A stretch of DNA of 64,000 bases from Bedellia somnulentella (lineage: Eukaryota > Arthropoda > Insecta > Lepidoptera > Bedelliidae). This document shows, piece by piece, positions 62,398 through 64,000 of the stretch (position 1 is the stretch's first letter; every line of letters begins with the position of its first letter). The notes beneath the pieces were generated by a model. The model did no database searches, was not told where the DNA came from, and saw nothing but the letters and a program-made list of their open reading frames with translations. The translations under genes were made by a program, and so were the position numbers. The DNA is taken from positions 19,081,915 through 19,145,914 of the forward strand of contig OY755181.1 of the NCBI GenBank assembly GCA_963576735.1, in the 5' to 3' direction.

Positions 62398-62639
62398 CGC
62401 GATGTCCGGCGCGGCGGGCGTGACGGCGACGGCGGAGGAGGCGGCGACGGGCGCGCCCAGCGAGCTGCTGGCCGAGCTGCTAGCGGCGGTGCTGCGGCGG
62501 CGGTACCCGGCCGCGCTGGCGCTGTGCCGCCGCGTGCTGCGCTACGAGCCGGACAACGCCGCCGCCAACGGGTTCTATCCGCTGCTGCAGCGGAAACTGC
62601 GCCGGAACAACAACAATAACGATACCTGCACCACGCTCG
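62398..62639 (+). CDS. ERICH2-like gene, exon with start codon
   Basis: It runs from the acceptor CTTACAG to CACGCTCG before GTAATA. Four bases precede the ATG, so the start lies at an exon edge. An Asn run (AACAACAACAATAACGAT) sits near the end. Confidence 0.6.
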
Positions 62640-63040
62640 GTAATAACGTGCACGTCAAGCTTCGCTTTATAACAGTAAAGAATAGAATACGCGCAAGCAA
62701 AATAAGTTAATATATTCTACGTAGATTCTAAGCCCGAGCCGAAGGCAATGTTTTTAAGGAGTCTAACCGGTGTAATGACTAATTGCTCACGTGTACGTGT
62801 GTCAAACGACTATATTCAACAGATGACTAAAAGAATTTTACTTTTTATTATTTAAAAAAAATGTCCAAGGAAATATATCATTTACTCATTGTATTACAAT
62901 CATTTATATACATATTTTTAAATGTTTATTTTATAATTTGCTCAGACGGCGATGAGAGCGAGGTGTCATCCGCGTCCCCCTCCCCCCGCTCGTCGTCGCA
63001 CTCCGCCCGCCTGTCGCCGCCGCCCTCCAAACTGTCGCAG
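62402..63040 (+). CDS. ERICH2-like protein, two exons, 3' end outside or unseen
   Basis: Exon 1 (acceptor after 62397, ATG at 62402, donor after 62639) and exon 2 (62946-63040) join in phase: CTC G plus AC GGC reads Leu-Asp-Gly. Residues about 17-65 (SELLAELLAAVLRRRYPAAL, CRRVLRYEPDNAAANGFYPL) match the short conserved region of ERICH2: two helices of a TPR-like unit, with the (Y/I)EPxNxxAxxFxPL block. An Asp/Glu/Ser-rich segment follows (DGDESEVSSASPSPRSSSHS), as in that family. The function of ERICH2 is not established. Exon 2 ends in CAG before GTAACG, so more exons should follow to the right. Exons are very GC-rich and Ala/Arg-rich, so low-complexity similarity is a risk. Confidence 0.6.
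62946..63040 (+). CDS. ERICH2-like gene, next exon
   Basis: It starts after TTTATAATTTGCTCAG and ends CTGTCGCAG before GTAACG. It is Ser/Pro-rich and ends in phase 0. Confidence 0.6.
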
Positions 63041-63402
63041 GTAACGCGCTAAGTTATGTATGTATGAAAGTATTACGTATAGATATACCCACCAAAAACA
63101 TTCTGTAAAAAACTAGCCTAGACTCGATAGAGCTGCTTGTTTATTTTATTTCTAAAAAGTAATGATATCTCTAAAATATGTGTAGCCGAGTCTAAGGTTC
63201 CTTACTGCGTACTTTACTTACTTCCAAAAAATTGGATTTCAAGTGTGTGAATACGAATTTCTAAGTGACGAAAATTTCAGCGTTTTAATCCTATCCAGAG
63301 GTTCTCGAATAGGGCCCTGAAAATGCGGCGAAACGGTTCCAGAAAAGGATGGTATGGCAGTGTTTGCTTCGCGCTCGACTTGGCGGGGGCACGGCAGTCG
63401 CA
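63041..63402. other. Intron or intergenic, nothing recognised
   Basis: No further exon or repeat is recognised. Confidence 0.4.
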
Positions 63403-63602
63403 GGAAATCCGTCTAACAGCATGCGAATTTACACCTTACCTGATAGTTTTTAGAAAACTTGTAAAATAACAGAATCATTTGTGACAAGTTTCCGAGTTTT
63501 GAATTTATAATTTAGGAAATTTGTAAGCTTCCTAATGGTTGCTAGTGAAATTGATAATAGAATCATATCATCATAAATTCGCATGCTGTTTGACGGATTT
63601 CC
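63403..63602. mobile_element. MITE with 29-bp inverted repeats
   Basis: The arm at 63403-63431, starting GGAAATCCGTCTAACAGCAT, is inverted at 63574-63602 with one mismatch. Inside, GAAACTTGT-like motifs repeat in both directions. The 200-bp unit has no ORF. Target duplication is uncertain. The remaining 63603-64000 shows no feature. Confidence 0.72.
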
Positions 63603-64000
63603 GTCAACTTAAAAGTTTCCTAGGAAACTTATAAGTTAACTAGTTTGAAGATTTTCCTGTGACATATACATTACTATTGGGCGCCTAGAAAACAACTCGC
63701 GTAAACTTTTCATTTAATCATTTGCAGTCAAAAAGTGCAAGACTACGCATGTGTGGCTACGATGCGATGCATGTGCAATTAACTCGTAGACGACTACGAC
63801 CTTACAAATCGTAGATGATCCTGCATTGTTAAAATTTGGGATTATTATTATTATTTACTTTTGTGAGTCATTAAGATGTACTGAAGTTATGATCAATTGA
63901 CATATCAGCTTTATTAGGCTCTTCAGAATCTAAATCGATGAATCATGAGAAAAGGAACTGTCAATTATTAAATGTATTTAACACAATATACAGCGAGACC

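Overview
The window looks like nuclear DNA of a moth or butterfly (Lepidoptera). It is AT-rich, and its few host exons are GC-rich islands among dense transposable elements. The mobile elements point the same way: a Dong-type R4 LINE in a (TAA)n tract, a CsRn1/Kabuki-like Ty3/gypsy element, Transib, and tRNA-derived SINEs carrying the CGTGAGGAAACCCACATG motif that I associate with lepidopteran SINEs. No bacterial or organellar gene is visible.

Three host genes can be supported. (1) On the minus strand at 1943-2058 is the first coding exon of a Cdk2-like cyclin-dependent kinase; the rest lies to the left or outside. (2) On the plus strand a complete four-exon gene (16951-25459, 282 residues when spliced) encodes the mitochondrial F1-ATPase assembly factor ATPAF1/Atp11; its introns are filled with repeats. 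(3) On the plus strand near the right end (62402-63040) two exons resemble the conserved C-terminal region of ERICH2 (glutamate-rich protein 2).

Nearly everything else is mobile DNA. From left to right: a 145-bp tandem repeat (1-375); a gag-like relic (2.8 kb); a gypsy element with gag, pol, a small membrane-protein ORF and a 3' LTR but no visible 5' LTR (4.46-9.37 kb); a truncated I-clade LINE (12.3-14.7 kb); an internally deleted Transib whose ends look like V(D)J recombination signals (14.92-16.72 kb); a truncated minus-strand LINE (20.7-21.9 kb); a minus-strand PHD-finger LINE whose ORF1 is split by a hAT-like element (27-32.3 kb); a Dong-like R4 LINE in (TAA)n (36-39.2 kb); a complete CR1-like LINE inserted into a SINE (40.76-45.88 kb); and an apparently intact I-clade LINE with a 12-bp target-site duplication (50.02-55.59 kb).

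Three short repeat families recur. Family A is a 240-250 bp repeat ending in (TATG)n, about 20 copies. Family B is a tRNA-headed SINE of about 360 bp with a TTATG-rich tail. Family C is a tRNA-headed SINE, often an inverted composite whose centre occurs in both orientations. Several inverted-repeat (MITE-like) elements are also present. The most notable observations are the RSS-like Transib ends, the invertible composite SINE, the possible tRNA-Trp-derived segment at the gypsy primer site, and the small acylation-motif membrane ORF of the gypsy element. All calls are by eye from sequence; no database search was run.
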